Positions 45,566-57,272 of a DNA stretch of 64,000 nucleotides are shown piece by piece. Under the pieces are notes generated by a model that saw only the letters and a list, made by a program, of their open reading frames with translations, did no database searches and was not told the DNA's origin. A program made the position numbers and the translations under genes. The first letter of the stretch is position 1. Each line of letters starts with the position of its first letter. The stretch is from Brachycybe producta (taxonomy: Eukaryota; Arthropoda; Diplopoda; Playtdesmida; Andrognathidae). The DNA lies in assembly GCA_036925085.1 (NCBI GenBank), contig JAUPFP010000022.1, positions 1,627,501 to 1,691,500 on the forward strand, written 5' to 3'.

Positions 45566-45595
45566 TTCTAATGAAGCAATATCAAGCTCCCAATC
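45566..45595 (-). CDS. Large gene, exon 5: 30-nt microexon (residues 220-229)
   Basis: Acceptor TTTAATATTTCAG|GAT and donor GAA|GTAAGT are both near-consensus and enclose exactly 30 nt, phase 0-0, encoding D-W-E-L-D-I-A-S-L-E. The D-W...L pattern loosely recalls the W-x-x-L end of motif B. Too short for standard gene finders. Confidence 0.78.
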
Positions 45596-47420
45596 CTGAA
45601 ATATTAAATTTTATATATTTTAGTTATTAGTAATTAATTTTTAGCACAGCATATTCAGCAATTTAAGCATCATTAATTAATTGTTATTAATTAAATAATT
45701 AACATCCCACACTTCATACTTAAATAATTAATAATAAATGTCATAAAAAAGCATTAAAGCAATTAAGCTAAATTTAAAAAAGTTAAAACAAACATAAAAA
45801 AAGGTCGAACGTGTTATAACATTACAGACTAGAAGAGTAACTCAATGTTGATATATATTTAAAAATGAATCTGCTTTTGTTCAACTTGAAGTGAAACCAT
45901 AAAAAAAATTGATAACTTGGAAATTGTAGGCTACATAAAAATCCTCTACAGTAATATTACTCTTCTAGTTTCTAAAACACAACCAATATCTTCATAAGAG
46001 GTTACTTCTCAAATTTAAAATATACCTGGGTTTCATCGCTTATGACGTCAGGTGGGTTGAAGAAAAATTTAGGCTTGTGTCATCTTGCCCCCGAAATGAT
46101 ACAATTTTAAATTTTACGTCAACCACCTCTGACGTCACAAGCTTTTTTTTTTTCTTCTAAGGTGTAACATGAGTATAATTTTATTCTTGTACAATATAAG
46201 TCATTTGCATATTTTGCAATGGCGGCTTATTTTTTTTATTTTTTTAAAAAAATGTCCTTTTTTTTTTAAGAACGTATAATTTATTTTTTGACAATTGTTT
46301 TGAACAAATGTGTCAAAACCCATAAATGATTGTTTACATTTTTTAATTTTTTAAACAATGTAAATCTCATTTAAGTGGGACACATGATTAATGGATATTA
46401 TGTCACGAAATTTATATAAAAGCTTAAACAAAAGTTGGGCGGAGTATTTGATATTTTTTTAAAAAAAAAATACAAATAAAAATGTCCACAAAAAAATGAG
46501 AAATTAAATCTTTTGTATGATTTTTTTTTTGTTTATAAAGACGATTCACTGAATAATTAAATTAAAAAAAAAGTGACTTAAAAATGTTTCAAAAATTTTC
46601 AGAAAAAAATAGGCCATTTTTTAAAAAAAAATCAGAATAAATTGGTAGAATTGACCTCTTTATATATAAAATCGAATTAAATAGAATATAACATTTGTTC
46701 TGGTTTATTCATCCAAATGTTAACTCGAAGAAACAAAAAAAGTATTAAATCCTTTTGTGGTTTTTAGAAATCATTTTGTGCCAAAAAAAAATTACTAAAT
46801 AATATAAAAGAAGATGGGAGTCTAGCCAAATTACATTAATTCTAGAATAAAACACAATTTAAATATGTATATATAGCTCTTCCAGTTTTTTAGGGTGGTA
46901 CTAAAAAAAGAAACATGTCACTTTAAGAATACAAAAGGACGAAAAAGAATAAATGTTATAATGGATTTTGGCCAATTGTACTTTTTAGTAAAAAAAAAGA
47001 GTCACTAAAACGAGTCCCTTAACAATAGGGCAATATTGGCATCCTAATAATGAACATGGAAACAATTGCCAATTTTACAAAAAAGTTACAAAAGTTTCAT
47101 GTTAATTAAATGGATGGTAAAAAACGGGAATTTTAGTTTAGAGTTATGGTTTTTAGATGTGCTTTTAATAGTTTTTTTTTGAAGAAAAATTTCACTCATT
47201 TAAAAAACAAACAAACTGTTATTTAGTTTTTCTAAAATATTTTGTTTTGTCTTTAAATTTGTTTTTAAAGATGAAAAATCCGTTCATTAAGTGATTGAGA
47301 GCTACCCTTCTAGTTTCTAAAACATCTTTCTAGTTTCTCTTCAGTTTGCACCATTGTAAAATGTTTGCACGCATTTTAGAAAAACACGGCATTTTCAATT
47401 TTAAAATTGAAAAAAAAAAA

Positions 47421-47626
47421 ACAGGTAATTAGAAATCGGGACGAACATAAGTTGGTCCGCCCTTTTTATGACGACCGGCAACTTCTAATTGGTTTGTTGT
47501 TTGGTTCGACGTTGAAAAGGACGGAGCATGTGACGTCAGACTACATAACCAACCAATTAGAAGTTGCCAGTCGTCATAAAATGGGGCGGAGCCAACTTCT
47601 GTTTGTCCCGATTTCTAATTGCCTGT
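47421..47626. mobile_element. M1 palindromic MITE copy, poly-A target
   Basis: ACAGGTAATTAGAAATCGGG start, GATTTCTAATTGCCTGT end. Nine A on each side (47412-47420, 47627-47635) are consistent with a 9-bp target duplication. Confidence 0.9.
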
Positions 47627-47754
47627 AAAAAAAAAGTCCACATCAGAAATCGACCCCCTGACGCTCCCAACCAGTGACACAACCCACCCTACATCGAAAC
47701 CGTGCTATCTGGAATGTGTGCTTAAAACATCATCTCTCTCGACTTGTTTTCAAT

Positions 47755-47853
47755 TTATGCCATGTTGCGCGCACCATACTCTAATTAAATTAAATTATTG
47801 CTGAGCAGGCAATAATTTCATTATTAGAGTATGGTGCGCGCAACATGGCATAA
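47755..47853. repeat. 99-bp palindrome, 30-bp perfect outer arms
   Basis: TTATGCCATGTTGCGCGCAC continues to CATACTCTAAT and is perfectly mirrored at 47824-47853. The centre has a second pair, AAATTATTGC / GCAATAATTT, around TGAGCAG. Small MITE or stem-loop locus. Confidence 0.85.
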
Positions 47854-47927
47854 TTAACATGGCCAACTAAAAGAGATTAAAAGTCGACATGTCGAGATTT
47901 AAAAAAAAAATCTCGCATGTCCTTTAC

Positions 47928-48132
47928 ACAGGCAATTAGAAATCGGGACAAACAGAAGTTGGCTCCGACCTTTTTATAACAAACAGCAACTTCTAATTGG
48001 TTGGTTATGTAGTCTGACGTCACATGCTCCGCCCTTTTCAACGTCGAACCACACAACAAACCAATTAGAAGTTGCCGGTCGTCATAAAAAGGGCGGAACC
48101 AACTTCTGTTTGTGTCGATTTCTAATTGCCAG
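47928..48132. mobile_element. M1 palindromic MITE copy with exact 9-bp target duplication
   Basis: CACAGGCAATTAGAAATCGG start. Flanks TGTCCTTTA at 47919-47927 and 48133-48141 are identical. Confidence 0.92.
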
Positions 48133-48644
48133 TGTCCTTTAGAGGGCTCCATACTTAAGTGATTTTGAGTTACCATTCTAGTTTCTAAAACTCAAAACAT
48201 GTTTTTTTTTTTCTTTCTAGATTTTACATACTTGAAAATATTTTTAAACCACAATTCACCTACTATTCTAGTTTCTAAAAGTTTATTGTTGTATACTTTT
48301 ATACACACTCTAAAAATTACTATTTGAACCACCTTTAAATTGAGTGAAAAACATAACAATTAACAGCTAAGTGACCTACAGTAAAGTATGGTCCACCAAC
48401 AACAACAATAATAATAATAATAAAGTGGAGATAATTTTTTTTTTTTTTTTCAGAAAAATAGGTTACAAGATGTCAAAAAGCGAAAAAGTGGCTATAAAAA
48501 TAAATAAGGGGTGTTTATTACGATGACAATCATTTTCAATATCCAGTAAAAAAGGATATCATGGTATTATTATTACTGTATTATGATAATAATAAAAGAG
48601 TTTTGCATGTCTTTGCCAAATATAATACTGTATCATTATCATCA

Positions 48645-48647
<3 letters not shown>

Positions 48648-48714
<67 letters not shown>
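48648..48714. repeat. (TTA)n microsatellite, about 22 repeats
   Basis: Uninterrupted ATT/TTA run. Confidence 0.95.
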
Positions 48715-48716
<2 letters not shown>

Positions 48717-48976
48717 CGACCCATATATGTCTTTTGTTGCCAACACATTTGCTGGTTTTTATGGGGGGGGGGAGCGGTTAATACTTATAACAAAAAAAAA
48801 GTCATAAGAGTATATTTTAGAAGAAAATATAGCTCATCTCAAGAGATTTTTAAGCAAGAAATAGCTCAGATTACTAGCAGAACTATAGCTAGAACTGCTT
48901 GAGCACCAGTATTTTTTAAGCTACAAGTTTGACTTCTCAATTTTTTTAAAAAAATAATGGCTAGCAACCACGTTAA

Positions 48977-49263
48977 CAGGCAATTAAAAATCGGGACAAA
49001 CAGAAGTTGGCTCCGCCATTTTTATGACGACCAGCAACTTCTAATTGGTTTGTTGTGTGGTTCGACGTTGAAAAGGGCGGAGCATGTGACGTCAGCCTAT
49101 ATAACCATCCAAATAGAAGTTGCCAGTCGTCATAAAAAGGGCACAGCCAACTCCTGGCTGTGCTTTTTGCTTCACAATTGCCGGCAATTGCTTCACAATT
49201 GATGAAATTTATCCTCAACGTGGTATGGGCAATTAGAAATCGGGAGATTTCTAATTGCCCATA
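48977..49263. mobile_element. Rearranged M1 copy ending in an inverted flank duplication
   Basis: The left two thirds is ordinary M1 (ACAGGCAATTAAAAATCGGG to GTCATAAAAAGGGC). The expected right arm is then replaced by GCACAGCC..GGCTGTGC and TTGCTTCACAATTG words. After them comes an inverted copy of the element's right tip plus its downstream flank. ACCACGTTA (48968-48976) and ACCACGTTG (49264-49272) look like the 9-bp target duplication. Confidence 0.75.
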
Positions 49264-49295
49264 CCACGTTGAGGATAAATTTCATCAATTGTGAA
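49192..49295. repeat. Perfect inverted repeat, 50-bp arms, 4-nt spacer
   Basis: Arms 49192-49241 and 49246-49295 are exact complements around GGGA. The inner ends are the M1 tip GGCAATTAGAAATC; the outer parts are flank sequence (TTATCCTCAACGTGGTAT). Confidence 0.93.
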
Positions 49296-50062
49296 TATTT
49301 TATAAAAAAATCTTTATTGAAATAAAAGAAGTACAGAGATTTTAGAAGAACTTTTATGCAAATAATTTACCAATTTTGTCTCAAATTTTATTTTAAATTA
49401 TTTTTAAAAATAATCACAACTTTTTTTTTTTTATTAAATAAAAATATTCGAAAGAGCCTGAAAATGACTAAACTAATTATTTAGTTTAGTAATTTTTATG
49501 ATTTTATTGTTATTTACGGCAACAATCTCGTCTTATATTTCGAGTTGATAAATAAATTAACATTATTACGTATTAATTATAATTAATAATTATTAAGACA
49601 AAATGGATACATTTTACACGAAAATCTTCGAAAATATATGATTTACTTATTGGTTTCAATAAAGATTTTCATGAAATTTTTAACCATAAATTGATAAAAA
49701 TTTACTCATAAAGTACAGAAAAAAGTTTAGAATTTCATTTTGGTTGCAATTTATTTTTTTTTCCATCTAAAATGAAGTTTAGTACAAAAAAAAAAAATAT
49801 ACAAAACTTCATTTTAGATGGAAAAATAAATTACAAACAAATACGATTTAAATAGTTTTTTTTTTTAGAAAAATGATTTTTTTTTTAAATATTGATTTTT
49901 AAAATTCATCTTTAATTCTTTACCAATTTATTTAATTTTTTTCTGTATATTTCTGTATTTCTGTATATATTGTTGATAACAATCTTAAGTTATTGTTTCT
50001 GAGATATTCAATTTTAAACAATAGACTGTGCTACTTAAATATACTTTGGGTAATAGACTGAC

Positions 50063-50101
50063 CTGAGGGGGGGAGGGAGGAGGCATTGGTTCTGTGACAT
50101 A
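50063..50101 (-). CDS. Large gene, exon 4: 39-nt proline-rich microexon (residues 207-219)
   Basis: Acceptor TAGATATTACAG|TAT and donor CAG|GTCAGTC enclose 39 nt, phase 0-0, encoding Y-V-T-E-P-M-P-P-P-S-P-P-Q. The proline cluster resembles SH3/WW/EVH1-type ligands. It has exact phase agreement with exons 3 and 5. I consider it real but cannot exclude a decoy without RNA data. Confidence 0.68.
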
Positions 50102-50211
50102 CTGTAATATCTATTAATCTACACTTGAACTAAAAACAATCCTTATGCCAAAAAAAAAACAATAGGAAAATACGAATCATTTTCAAATTATGTAATTAGT
50201 TCCTAGTAAGA

Positions 50212-50522
50212 CTCGGATTTTTCTGCAAAATATCAAAGCAAATGTTTCTTAATTTGTGTCCCAAGTGCCAATTTTGAAGCAATCCGACTCATCATTAGAG
50301 GCAACTATGCTTTTTTCTAATCAAAACGGTTGGTTAGAGGCTAGATCGTCTGCTTACTATCAGTTGTCAACTAGAAAGTTCTAGCCTTTAACCAGTGTTT
50401 TTGATTTAAAAAAAAACAAATTGTTGATTGATCTAAATTGGGGATTGTTCTTTCACAATTGGCTCTTGGGGCCACAGATTGAGAAACAGTTGCTTTGATA
50501 TTTTGCATAAAAATCCGACCTC
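50212..50522. mobile_element. M2 palindromic element, worn copy
   Basis: ACTCGGATTTTTCTGCAAAA start, TTTTGCATAAAAATCCGACC end. Inner arms CCAAGTGCCAATTTTGAAG / CACAATTGGCTCTTGGGG. Confidence 0.75.
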
Positions 50523-51287
50523 TAGTAATTAACTTCAGAAAAATAATAAAATGGCCGTCATTTTTTTTTGCTGTAAATATAATTTCAAACGACAAATTTT
50601 GTTAATAGGTATTTGGCACAAGACACAAATGCGTTTCAGACGAAACAACTAAATAGAAAAAATTAAAGTGTGTTAAAAACTAGAACTGTAGTCTGACTCA
50701 GGATAATTTTCACTTATCTTTCAAAATAAACTTTTTTAGACATATTTTTTAAAAAATATGTTAAAAAGTTGAATGATTTTCAAACTTTCATAAAAAAAGT
50801 TTATTTTGAAAGATATCAATAAGAAAATACTACTAAGTAATTGAGCTACCCTTCTAGTTTCTAAAACAGATTCAAGTTTATTTTAATTTTGCTCTTCAAA
50901 GACAGAATAATTAAAGTTCAAAGGGCGTTTTTAAACATTTAAACCACCTTAAGATGGGTTCATGAACAGCTGATTTATAGAACTCGTCATTATTATTCTG
51001 TATTTCAAAACAGCAACTTGAAATTATTTTTTTAGAAAGTAGAAGGGTATCCGACTTAAGGATATCTTTCAAAATAAACTTTTTTTTTATATAAACAACA
51101 AATATTTAAAAAAAATACCATCTGTTTAAAAGTTGGTGTCATTTTCAAACTTGACAAAAAAGCTTATTTTAAAAGATAAAAATATAAAAATAACCTTATG
51201 TGATGGAGTTACCCTTCTAGTTTCTAAAGCAGATTCAAGTTTATTTTAATTTTGCTATTGAAAAACGGAATGAGCGATAGTAAATAT

Positions 51288-51728
51288 TAGATGTGGGACG
51301 AATCCTAAATTTTCTCGAATACAAATCCGAATCCGAATCCTAAAAGGTTCTCGAATCCCTCGAATCTCTCGAATCCTTCATATAAGAATCCTCTATTATT
51401 CATTAAGAAAATACAAATAAATGAAATAATATTAAATATTAAATTATTAATAATAAATTGAAACAAGTGTGGCTTCACTCAAAGGGTGATCCGGATTGCA
51501 ACAATCGCCGGTTTTTTGTGTTAGTGAACGCTTCTATTGGATGTCAATTGAGTTAAAACTAATTTTACCAAAGTTTTTAAAAGTTTTTTTTTTAAAAGTT
51601 AGTTAGGATTCGAAAGATTCGTAAAAGACGAAAAAAAGCGCGAAGATTCGAGTTTTCGAATATCGAATATTTTTCACGATTCGCGGGATTCGTGGGATTC
51701 GAAGATTATAGAATGGCTCATCCCTAGT
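51288..51728. mobile_element. ATTCGAA-rich element with short inverted ends
   Basis: GATGTGGGACGAATCC at the left is roughly mirrored by GAATGGCTCATCCCTAG at the right. Both halves are dense in GAATCC / GGATTC and TCGAA words in opposite orientation. Probable non-autonomous DNA transposon. Confidence 0.6.
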
Positions 51729-52149
51729 AAATATCATTGTCATAAAAACTTCAAAAACAAGGGTTCAATATTTTGATCAGTCATTAATGAAATTACGACT
51801 TCACGGTCTAAATAAATTTCTAATTACTTCGACTGGCCTCCATTTTGTATTCGAAGAAGATAAAATTCCAAATTTTCTTTGCTTCAATTATTATTTTAAA
51901 GCATCACAAATGTGATGTCATAGTGAAGATTAATCGATTATTGTTTAAAATGATTGTGACCAAGTTAATTGTTTCATTTTCTCTTTAAGACATGATGAGA
52001 AAAGTCAAAGAACTTTTCAACTTTTCTTCTGCTTATTCAAATTAGGCCACAAAAAAAAACTAATTAACAATTAAATTAATTAATTATAACAAATTATTTA
52101 GTTAAAAGTTTGTTTTGAATATGATACTCACAAATTAAGAAATCCGGTG

Positions 52150-52960
52150 TCTCATTACAGAAAGAAAAAACAAAAAAACAAATGTCACTCCTTATGACTG
52201 TCATATTAATTATTCTGTACACTTTACATATGACAGTCATATGATAATATTTGTCATAGCAAATTCACAAAATATTACTATGACAAACATTTTCATATGA
52301 CTGTCATATTAATTACAAATTATTATTATGACAAATATAGTCATATTAATTATTCTGTACACTAAATCACTGACACAGTCATATGAAAATATTTGTCATA
52401 ATAATATTTTGTAATATATGTTAACTGTTACAAAGTTATGAGCTAGATATAATAATTTAATGTCATATAAGTTTTAATTTCTTTCTGTTACGACACTCAA
52501 TGCGTATAATTACAAAACGTCATAAAATTGTGATAATCATACGTCATGTCACAGCATATGAGTTATGATTATCATGTATTAATTATTCTGTACACCAGTC
52601 AAATGGTAACTGGTAGTCATAATATGAAAATAGTTGTCACAATAACATTTGATAATTATGCTTTTGTGACTGTTATAAAATTCTGAGCTAGATATAACAA
52701 TTTAATGTCACATGACAGTCTTAATTTCTTTCTGTAATGACAAGTCAGAGGCCTCATATATATTACACGTACTTAAAAACATAAAAAATTGTAACAGTCA
52801 TATCTTATGATGTCACAGCTTGTGTGCTATTATTTCATAACTGTCATTATTAATTATTTCTATACATCAGACAAATTACAGTCATTATTCGTAATTTGCT
52901 TTTGTGGCTGTTACAAAGTTTTGAGCTACATATGACAATTTACTGTCATATGACCCTAAA
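52150..52960. repeat. Diverged palindromic repeat array (TGACAGTCATATGA)
   Basis: Blocks containing TTAATTATTCTGTACAC recur at about 52206, 52337 and 52572, with a variant near 52846. Each is followed by TGACAGTCATATGA / TGACAAATATT words in both orientations. The larger repeats also share GTTACAAAGTTATGAGCTAG. Confidence 0.7.
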
Positions 52961-53021
52961 ACACAGACATTTTTTTTTAAAAAAAAAGTACAATTATTAA
53001 AAGAAAACTTTTTTTCTGTAC

Positions 53022-53138
53022 CTTTTTTTGAGTGTTGTTTCCATTTGAGTGGACACAAGGTTCTAAGTTGCCATTAAATTTAGTGGCTGGTGGACAATAG
53101 CCGAGGTCACTAACAGTTGTAACATCCTGTAGGAGTCC
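53022..53138 (-). CDS. Large gene, exon 3 (residues 168-206)
   Basis: 117 nt, phase 0-0. Acceptor TTGTTTTAATTTCAG|GGA; donor AAG|GTACAG. Encodes GLLQDVTTVSDLGYCPPA, then TKFNGNLEPCVHSNGNNTQ. No known domain. Confidence 0.8.
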
Positions 53139-54993
53139 CTGAAATTAAAACAACAACATTTAGAGATTTTAAATGTAAATATTTTTAAAACAGGCTTTTT
53201 TTTTAAGCCAAAAAAAAAAACTTCTCTGGTCAACAAGTGGTCAACACAAAATCAGTATTGCTTACTAGTAAAACAAAAACATTATTAGTAAAACAAACAG
53301 AAAAAGAACCTCTGTTAAAGGCTAGATTTCTAGTTTGAGTCAAAATAAGTTTTAGATGCTAGTTTGACATCTAGCCTCTCAATTTTAACCTCTAACCAGG
53401 TTGTTTGAATGAAAATTACGCCATTTTTCTGGCTGCCTTATTTATTAGTAAAGCATAACTGCTGACCAGTGACTTTGATGACCACAAGGCTACAAACAGG
53501 AGACAATTAAACAATTCTTCCATTTGCATTAAAGTTTAAATTTATAAAGTTTTTATTTAAAAAATATTAATTCTAGAGTGGATAGTGGTTAATTTTCTAG
53601 GTGTTTTTTCACGCTAGTTAGCGAAACTGACAAAGTGCCTTTACTGACCACAACCAATTAAAAAGTTTTCAAGGTTTTGCTTAGAAATATCAATTAAAAA
53701 CAAACTTGTAAAGAAAATTCAACTAACTACAAACCAAGAAAAGTTTAAAATAAAATACTTTTTTGGCTCCTTTTTCACTAATAAGTTAAACTGACCAGTG
53801 TCCTAGGTTGACGATTAAGTCACAACTGGACTTTTTAAAAAAAAACATTTTAAACCGCAATTCTTCATGTAAATTAATGTGTTTAGTCTTAGAAACTAGA
53901 ATAGTAAACAAATGCATGATGATATTTAAATATAATACGGAAGTTACTTTTTTCAAACTTTCTTTACAATAAAAAGTTTATTTTGAAAATAACATTATGA
54001 AAAAAATTCCTTTACTTTTCTAGTTTCGAACAAACTTTGAAATTGTTTACATAACGAATAATAATTCTAATCCATTGTTCTAATTAATTTGCATATTTTG
54101 CAAATGACTACTTCTATCTGGAAATTCCTTTTTTTTTTAAGAAACAGAAAATACTAGGAAAGGAAATGGCCATCATTAACCACCAACCGACTACACCACA
54201 ACCACTACCAATAACAACCACCACCGCCACCACCACCAACAACCACCGCCGCCACCAACAACAACCACAACCACCATCACTGCCGCCGCCAGTAACATCA
54301 TTAACCACCAAAAACAACCACTACAACCTCCAAAAACAGCCACCACCAACAACAACAACAACCAACGCCAACACCAACAAACACCACCACCACCAACCAC
54401 AATTACAACCTCCAACAACAACTACCACCACCGCCGCCGCCGCCACCACACACAACAACAACCACCACAACCACCATCATTGCCGCCACCAGTAACATCA
54501 TTAACCACCAAAAACAACCACTACAACCTCCAACAACAACCACCACCACCGCCGCCGCCGCCACCAACAACAACCACAACCACCATCATTGCCGCCACCA
54601 GTAACACCATTAACCACCAACAACAACCACTACAACCTTCAAAAACAGCCAACACCAACAAATACCACCACCACCACCACCGCCACCACCACTAACAACA
54701 ACCACCACCACCACCACCGAAAAATGCAACCACAACCACCACCACAGTGACCACTTAACATCAAACTAAATAAAGTTTCTTTAAAAAAAATCACAGTAAA
54801 ATAAAAAGAACAAAACAAAAATTCTTTCACCTGAAATGAAAATTCTAAAATCTAAATTACCTTTTATGACACGTTGAGAATAAAACAAATGAAAACTCTT
54901 GTTTTTGAAGTGTCGTTAAAATTGTTTAAAAATCCACCAGAACAACACCTGAGAAAGAGGGAGAAATAAAGACAAAAGGGGGTGGAATCTCAC
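53139..54993 (-). other. Intron 2 of the large gene
   Basis: Contains paired GGCTAGATTTCTAG words (53.3-53.4 kb), an M5 pair (about 53885-54035) and the ACC/AAC-rich tract below. Confidence 0.55.
54164..54750. repeat. ACC/AAC trinucleotide-rich tract with internal duplications
   Basis: About 590 bp almost without G/T except in short blocks. GCCAGTAACATCATTAACCA occurs at about 54288 and 54489, and a variant at about 54597. Both strands remain open (Thr/Pro/Asn/His on +, Val/Gly/Trp on -). The + strand frame from 54166 is not supported as a gene, as it lies in an intron and has no codon structure beyond the repeat. Confidence 0.85.
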
Positions 54994-55260
54994 CTTAGAA
55001 TATTTAGCTGTTGTAGTTGAGAATGATTGGACGGTTGTCACCAGACGAATCGAAGAAGATTTTCTGGTTTTACCTCCTCCACGTCCACCTCCACCTTCAT
55101 CATCATCATCATCATTATTTATGTGTCGAACCTCTTGAAATTTCTGTTCGGATCTAATCGCTCTCGTATTCGTGTCTCCACACTTTGACGTCAAAAACTC
55201 AAATGTTCCCTGCTCTTTTTGATGCAGACTTGGAGCAAATGTACTTTTCTCATCCAACAC
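54994..55260 (-). CDS. Large gene, exon 2 (residues 79-167)
   Basis: 267 nt, phase 0-0. Acceptor TTGTGTTTCCGTTAG|GTG; donor AAG|GTGAGA. Encodes VLDEKSTFAPSLHQKEQGTF, then DDDDDEGGGGRGGGKTRKSS, ending T-A-K-Y-S-K. Exon 1 ends similarly in Q-Q-Y-S-K, so both exons finish Y-S-K at a phase-0 junction. Confidence 0.87.
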
Positions 55261-55601
55261 CTAACGGAAACACAATATTATTATATATAGAAAAATATAA
55301 CAAATCCATTCATATAAAAAAAATCCCTCCTCCACCACCACCACCACCACCACGGGATGCACAAAGCCGTGAGAATTGACCTTCATTTTCGTGGCAGAGG
55401 AATTATTTTTCATATTTATATATTATAAAAAAAAACAACACACTTGAGTGAACAATTTAAAATAACAACATCCCCTTAATATACTTCCCCATAGACAACA
55501 TTAAGAGAGATTTCTGTTCATCTTTATAAACGGGCTTCATATTTTTTATTAAATATTGGTTATTTTCTCTGCAATTTCAGAAAAGCAATCAACACTATAA
55601 T

Positions 55602-55965
55602 ACCTTGTCATGAGTTAAATAAATACAAATTAAATGTGTTTAGGTGAATTATACGGAATTCAGTTAAGGACATGAACACCAAATAAAAATTCACTTTTAA
55701 TTATTAATATTTTAAAATTGAAATACTAAATCAATATTTTGTCATCAATAGTTTATTTTATTATATTTAAGTATTAACTCAATATTTTCTAGATTATTAA
55801 CTGAATTAATTGAATTCCACATTGTTTGTTTGCCCTTCACAGGGCTCCGTAGAACACGTTTATTATTTAAATGCATTTAAATAATAAATGTGTTCTACAG
55901 AGAAAATATGAGTTCATATTTAAATATAAAATATATAAACTATTGAAAAAAATAGCTAAAATACA
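55602..55965. mobile_element. M4 element with partial inverted partner
   Basis: TCATGAGTTAAATAAATAC start. The tail TTTAAATGCATTTAAA is flanked by GTAGAACACGTTTATTA and AATAAATGTGTTCTAC, so the end of a second, oppositely oriented copy is fused to it. Confidence 0.75.
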
Positions 55966-56690
55966 AAATAGCTAAAAAAAAATAACTAAAATACAAAATA
56001 GCTAAAAATAACTTTGAAGACACCTGAAGTATAGACATTTTAATTATCATAATTGATATAATTTTACTGTTGTTGTTGTTTTTTTTGTTCCTTTTGAAAC
56101 ATATTTATATCTAAAGTGAAATATGAGACACTTTAATAATATATCATTTTTTTTTTCAAAATTCGTGACCCATCAAGAAACTAACTGTTAATTATTCTAG
56201 TTTAATGTTACATTGTCCTGTATATAAGAGAGAGAGAGAGAGAGAGAGATGTAAATAAGGAAGAAGAAGAAGAAAAAAAAAAGGGTCAAAAAACCTTTCT
56301 AGACTTTTTAAAATAATTTTATTGCGGAATATTTTTTTATTGAAATCATATTTTAGCATAAATGTAGTATTTCTGTGACTTTATTCCATTTTTGTTGAAA
56401 AATTAGTCCTCATCCTTAAAAAAAAACCCCCACCGTTGTTAAAAGTGGGTTATGATCGCAAGAGGAGAGAAATTATAACTGGTTCAATGGCATTACCAGA
56501 GTGCCTCATTTTTAGGCAAATTAAGACGTCAAAGTCACATTCATCATCACCTAGGTATTATTATTATCCATGAGTAACTTGTAATGATTTTTTTATTACT
56601 ACTATTTTAATTCTAGTCTTTAAAAACCATATAAACATATTTAGAGAATACTGATGATGATAGTGATCTACTAGGCTTATTATTAAATTA

Positions 56691-57272
56691 CTAGTGGGGT
56701 AACCCGGCATAAATGACGGGAGCAAAATTCACAGGCAATTGTGCCCAGCAATAGAATTTGTTTTGCTCCGCCCTTTTATAACGTCAGACCAAGTAACAAA
56801 CCAATTAGAAATTGATGACGTTCATAGAAGGGCGGAGGAAAAGAAATTCTAATGCTGGGCACAATTACCTGTGATAAACAGTAGTTTAATTTTGCTACTA
56901 TTATCCCCTCCCCTTTTTATATTTGAACGAGAAAATGAGTTTTTCATTTTCTCTGGTGTGCGCATGCGTGTCGTTTGTTCCTTTTTTTACTCCTTTCATT
57001 TCAATTTCAGTCACCCCTTCCCCCTTTTTTTCTCCCTCCACGTTTCTGTCTCTCTCCCCCCCCCCCCCTTCTACACTTTCCAACCTTTCCCCCTCTCCAA
57101 TTTAATATCAATGGGGTTCTTGGATGGGGAGTGTGCAACATATAGTTGACCTTGAGAAAAAAAAGCGGTTCATTTATTCATTTAAATTTATATAAATTCC
57201 GACGTGCTTCAAGGTTTGTACAGTGTTAAACACACACACACACACACAGACCTGGCTTAATATATATATATA
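56691..57272 (-). mobile_element. DINE/Helitron-like element, copy 2
   Basis: Reverse-strand relative of the 20891-21299 element. It shares the terminal ACCCCACTAG (here followed by T), the proximal hairpin, GCAAAATTCACA, GCGCATGCG, TGACTGAAATTG-like text, a pyrimidine/purine run and GACCTGGCTTAATATATATA. An extra palindrome at 56733-56874 separates its 3' end from the rest. Confidence 0.72.
56733..56874. mobile_element. M1-derived palindrome nested in the Helitron-like copy
   Basis: CACAGGCAATTGTGCCCAGC is mirrored by GCTGGGCACAATTACCTGTG. The core keeps CTCCGCCCTTTTATAACGTC and CCAATTAGAA of M1. Confidence 0.75.

Larger units (their letters stand above)
45596..50062 (-). other. Intron 4 of the large gene
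   Basis: Contains an M5 pair (45.82-45.99 kb), a palindromic GACGTCAGGTGG / CCACCTCTGACGTC element (46.04-46.14 kb), M5 halves (47.29-47.35 and 48.15-48.29 kb), three M1 copies, a 30-bp-arm palindrome, a (TTA)n microsatellite and a perfect 50-bp inverted repeat. No exon was recognised in this 4.5-kb span. Confidence 0.6.
50102..53021 (-). other. Intron 3 of the large gene
   Basis: Contains an M2 element, M5 hairpins (about 50665-50880 and 51030-51240), an ATTCGAA-rich element and a TGACAGTCATA-rich repeat array. Confidence 0.6.

Noticed and set aside
54166..54695. Thr/Pro/His/Asn-rich + strand frames
   Set aside because: Trinucleotide-rich tract inside intron 2 of the - strand gene; no independent coding evidence.
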